In this document: one piece after another, positions 61,957 through 64,000 of the stretch | Numbering within the stretch: position 1 is the first letter of the stretch | Layout: each line of letters starts with the position of its first letter | Assembly: GCA_963169345.1 (NCBI GenBank) | Contig: CAUJCT010000018.1 | Span: 38,747-102,746, forward strand | Length of the DNA stretch: 64,000 nt | Direction of reading: 5' to 3' | Origin: Bacteroidota bacterium | GTDB lineage: Bacteria > Bacteroidota > Bacteroidia > NS11-12g > UBA955 | The notes under the pieces: generated by a model | Told to the model about the DNA's origin: nothing | Database searches by the model: none | The model's input: the letters and a program-made list of their open reading frames with translations, nothing else | Made by a program: the position numbers and the translations under genes

Positions 61957-63705
61957 TTAATCTTTGGTAAACTTAGACTGGATATGTTGACCATCCGCAA
62001 GGACGTCCAACACATAAATTCCAGCAACCAGTTTATCAATATCTATTGTTGCGAAATCAGATTCGCAAGTAGTTTCAATTACTTTTTGCCCCATAGCATT
62101 AAAGATTGTAATTTGAATAGATTCATTAACTTCAAAATTCAAATTAACATTCAATACATTTTTTGCAGGAACAGGGAAAACTTCTACTTTACCAGGAAGA
62201 GCCTGAATGTTGACATATACTTTATTACTAAGCGTATATTTTCCACCAAAATCAGTCTGCTTTAATCTGTAGAATTGAACTCCATTGACAGCTTTGTTGT
62301 CGATGAAATTGTAATTTGTAACAGATTCGGCGTTACCAACGCTTTTCACTTTTCCAAGTTCAAACCAGTTTACGCCATCGAATGACTTTTCTAAGGTAAA
62401 GAAATCGTTGTTTATTTCAGAGCTGGTAGCCCAGTTTAGACTAACGTTGTTTTTATCAAGAATAGACGCTGAAAATTCAATCAGTTGTATTGGAAGTGGA
62501 TTTGCGGATGAGGACGAGCCTAAGGTAAAAGGACTAAAGGATGTTACTCTGTTAGTGGTTATGATATCACCAGCAGTATTATTATTAGAGCTTCCTGAAC
62601 CTCTGCCTTCATTTACCCACTGAGATCCGTTCCATCTGGCCACTCTTAGATCAGAAGCATTGGTTACAGGACCACTTCTGTTGTTTTCATCGTAATATAA
62701 AGTGACGCTTGCATCTGTAGTTGGCGTATTATTGCCGTTATTGGTACCTCTGTCTAATATCCAGTATTCTGCTAAAGATACATGGTCGAGACCAGAGCCT
62801 AAACTTGTTCCGAAAGCCTGATTTTCCGGATAATACTGAGCAGTGTAATAATCGCCACTTTGCTCGTCGTTAACATTAGAGATACCGATTGGAGCGTAGA
62901 TTGTGCCATTACCAATTGGGAAAGTGAATGTAGAAGTTGAAGTACTCAGCAATTTTCTAACAGGGCCATTAACATGAGAATTGGCACTAGCACCTGAAGC
63001 CGTGGCATTATCGTCGAAAATCAGATATCCATTGTCATCAGTTATTAGAACACCATTGTTGAAAGTCATGGTATTAGTAATAAGTATAGTTGTACCGAAA
63101 GTTTCGGCACCAGAGAAATTCAGGATAAAGTTATCTAGAATAAATCCGTTTGTTTCCTGGATAAAACCACCTTCGTAAGTGAAAGTTCCATTTACATCCA
63201 GTTCATAATTATTAAGGTCAAGCAATCCGGAAATAATAGTCAGGTCATCATCCACCTGAAAATCGTCGTTAAAGATGCTTAATGTACCACCATCAACGGT
63301 TAAATCATTTCCTAAGGTAAGTTTGTCACCATGTAATAAAAAGTCGCCATCATTGATATCAATGTTATTGGCTCTGATAGAAGAAGCACCGGCATCGAAA
63401 GTTCCGGCGTTGACAACTAAATTCTGAATAGCTCTGAAGTTATTGCCATTAGTAGAGATAGAACCGCCATTCAAAGTAAAGTTTTGAACTAAAACAGCCC
63501 CGCTTAAAACAGGGTAGTTGTTTGCGCCAGCATTGATGATGGCGTTGTCGCCTGCACCCGGAACACTGTTAGATGACCAGTTAGAAGAAGTAAACCAGTT
63601 GGAAGAAGTTCCACCCTGCCATACTCTTGTAGCAGCGAATGATTGTGTCATTGAAATCAAGACCACAATCATGAAAAATGTTTGTTTGTTTGTTTTCATT
63701 TTCAT
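61957..63705 (-). CDS. T9SS type A surface protein, paralogue 3 of 3
   Basis: 582 residues from the ATG at 63705, which begins the signal peptide MKMKTNKQTFFMIVVLISMTQSFA; a TTG five codons upstream is less likely. Same plan as paralogue 2: RVWQGGTSSNWFTSSNW, VPGAGDNAIINAGANNYPVLSG, strand repeats with NGG/DGG turns, EYWILDRGTNNGNNTP, NPLPIQLIEFSASI, FYRLKQTDFGGKY and the sorting domain VEVFPVPAKNVLNVNL. The promoter, terminator and 3' repeat are also shared in kind with paralogue 2. Confidence 0.87.
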   Translation of the reverse strand: MKMKTNKQTFFMIVVLISMTQSFAATRVWQGGTSSNWFTSSNWSSNSVPGAGDNAIINAGANNYPVLSGAVLVQNFTLNGGSISTNGNNFRAIQNLVVNAGTFDAGASSIRANNIDINDGDFLLHGDKLTLGNDLTVDGGTLSIFNDDFQVDDDLTIISGLLDLNNYELDVNGTFTYEGGFIQETNGFILDNFILNFSGAETFGTTILITNTMTFNNGVLITDDNGYLIFDDNATASGASANSHVNGPVRKLLSTSTSTFTFPIGNGTIYAPIGISNVNDEQSGDYYTAQYYPENQAFGTSLGSGLDHVSLAEYWILDRGTNNGNNTPTTDASVTLYYDENNRSGPVTNASDLRVARWNGSQWVNEGRGSGSSNNNTAGDIITTNRVTSFSPFTLGSSSSANPLPIQLIEFSASILDKNNVSLNWATSSEINNDFFTLEKSFDGVNWFELGKVKSVGNAESVTNYNFIDNKAVNGVQFYRLKQTDFGGKYTLSNKVYVNIQALPGKVEVFPVPAKNVLNVNLNFEVNESIQITIFNAMGQKVIETTCESDFATIDIDKLVAGIYVLDVLADGQHIQSKFTKD

Positions 63706-63781
63706 TGTATAAATGTGCAATTAAAGTCCAGAGAATTAAGATTTTTTGCTTAATAAGTAAAAATACCTAAAACTCTTTTCG

Positions 63782-63813
63782 CAAATTTAGAATATTTTTC
63801 AATATATATCCAA
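63782..63813 (-). promoter_or_regulatory. Probable promoter of T9SS paralogue 3
   Basis: On the minus strand, TTG (63811-63813), 21 bases, TAAATTTG (63782-63789). About 75 bases upstream of the ATG, the same distance as for paralogues 1 and 2. The rest of the window to 64000 is AT-rich and shows no gene. Confidence 0.55.
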
Positions 63814-64000
63814 TTTAATAAACAAACAGATTTTCAACATGATTAATTATAGGTATTAAAATATTGATATACAAACCATTAACTACTATAAAAAAATCAA
63901 AAAAAGATTCAAATATGGTTGTTAAAAAGTCTAATTATCAACAATTTACAGATTAACTATTGCCTAAATATTAAAATTATGCGAAATTTAGTAATAAAAG

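Overview
The window is a stretch of bacterial chromosome from a member of the Bacteroidota, probably a free-living gliding or surface-active lineage of the Cytophagia/Chitinophagia/Saprospiria kind; genus cannot be read from the sequence. The evidence is low G+C, eight large secreted proteins ending in type IX secretion (T9SS) sorting domains, many lipoproteins with short lipoboxes, few Shine-Dalgarno sequences, and repeated promoters of the Bacteroidota type (TTG, 19 bases, TAnnTTTG). The gene order acpP-fabF-rnc is also usual in this phylum. No rRNA, tRNA, insertion sequence, prophage or CRISPR array was seen.

Layout. 1-7.0 kb: the 3' end of efp, then agmatinase, a cysteine desulfurase and cmk packed head to tail, an M20 amidohydrolase, a small T9SS protein and ddl. 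7.0-15.5 kb: a minus-strand operon of a probable Tat-exported flavin amine oxidase with two lipoproteins, a second FAD oxidoreductase, acpP-fabF-rnc, an M28 peptidase and small membrane proteins. 15.5-20.7 kb: an ECF sigma factor, a transmembrane beta-barrel-like partner and a T9SS protein with overlapping reading frames, preceded by a DUF6515 protein. 20.8-33.6 kb: metabolism and housekeeping (a trans-sulfuration enzyme, CoA-transferase subunit B, dnaE, cinA, leucine dehydrogenase, threonylcarbamoyl-AMP synthase, an NtrC-type response regulator). 33.7-47.2 kb: a type B T9SS adhesin-like protein, an M16 peptidase, gyrA, a TPR protein, a Gre-like protein, a gingipain-fold T9SS protein and a TANGO2/NRDE protein. 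47.3-55.0 kb: a DUF3127 protein with an SSB-like tail, an M42 peptidase and an acyltransferase in one run, then ArsR and XRE regulators, a DUF1573 protein, an MFS transporter and lepA. 55.1-63.7 kb: four T9SS surface proteins in tandem on the minus strand, three of them paralogues.

No complete known defence or mobile system is present. The most unusual signals are: (1) four palindromes TTTACA-NN-TGTAAA spaced exactly 22 bp centre to centre upstream of a small XRE regulator; (2) the sigma factor / transmembrane partner / T9SS cassette, whose middle protein has three 34-residue repeats at its cytoplasmic N-terminus; (3) the tandem T9SS paralogue cluster, with a duplicated identical 36-bp element at 3' ends that resembles, in inverted orientation, the 5' leaders of the same genes; (4) a gingipain-like protein that seems to have lost its catalytic pair. 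All assignments were made by reading motifs; no database search was run.
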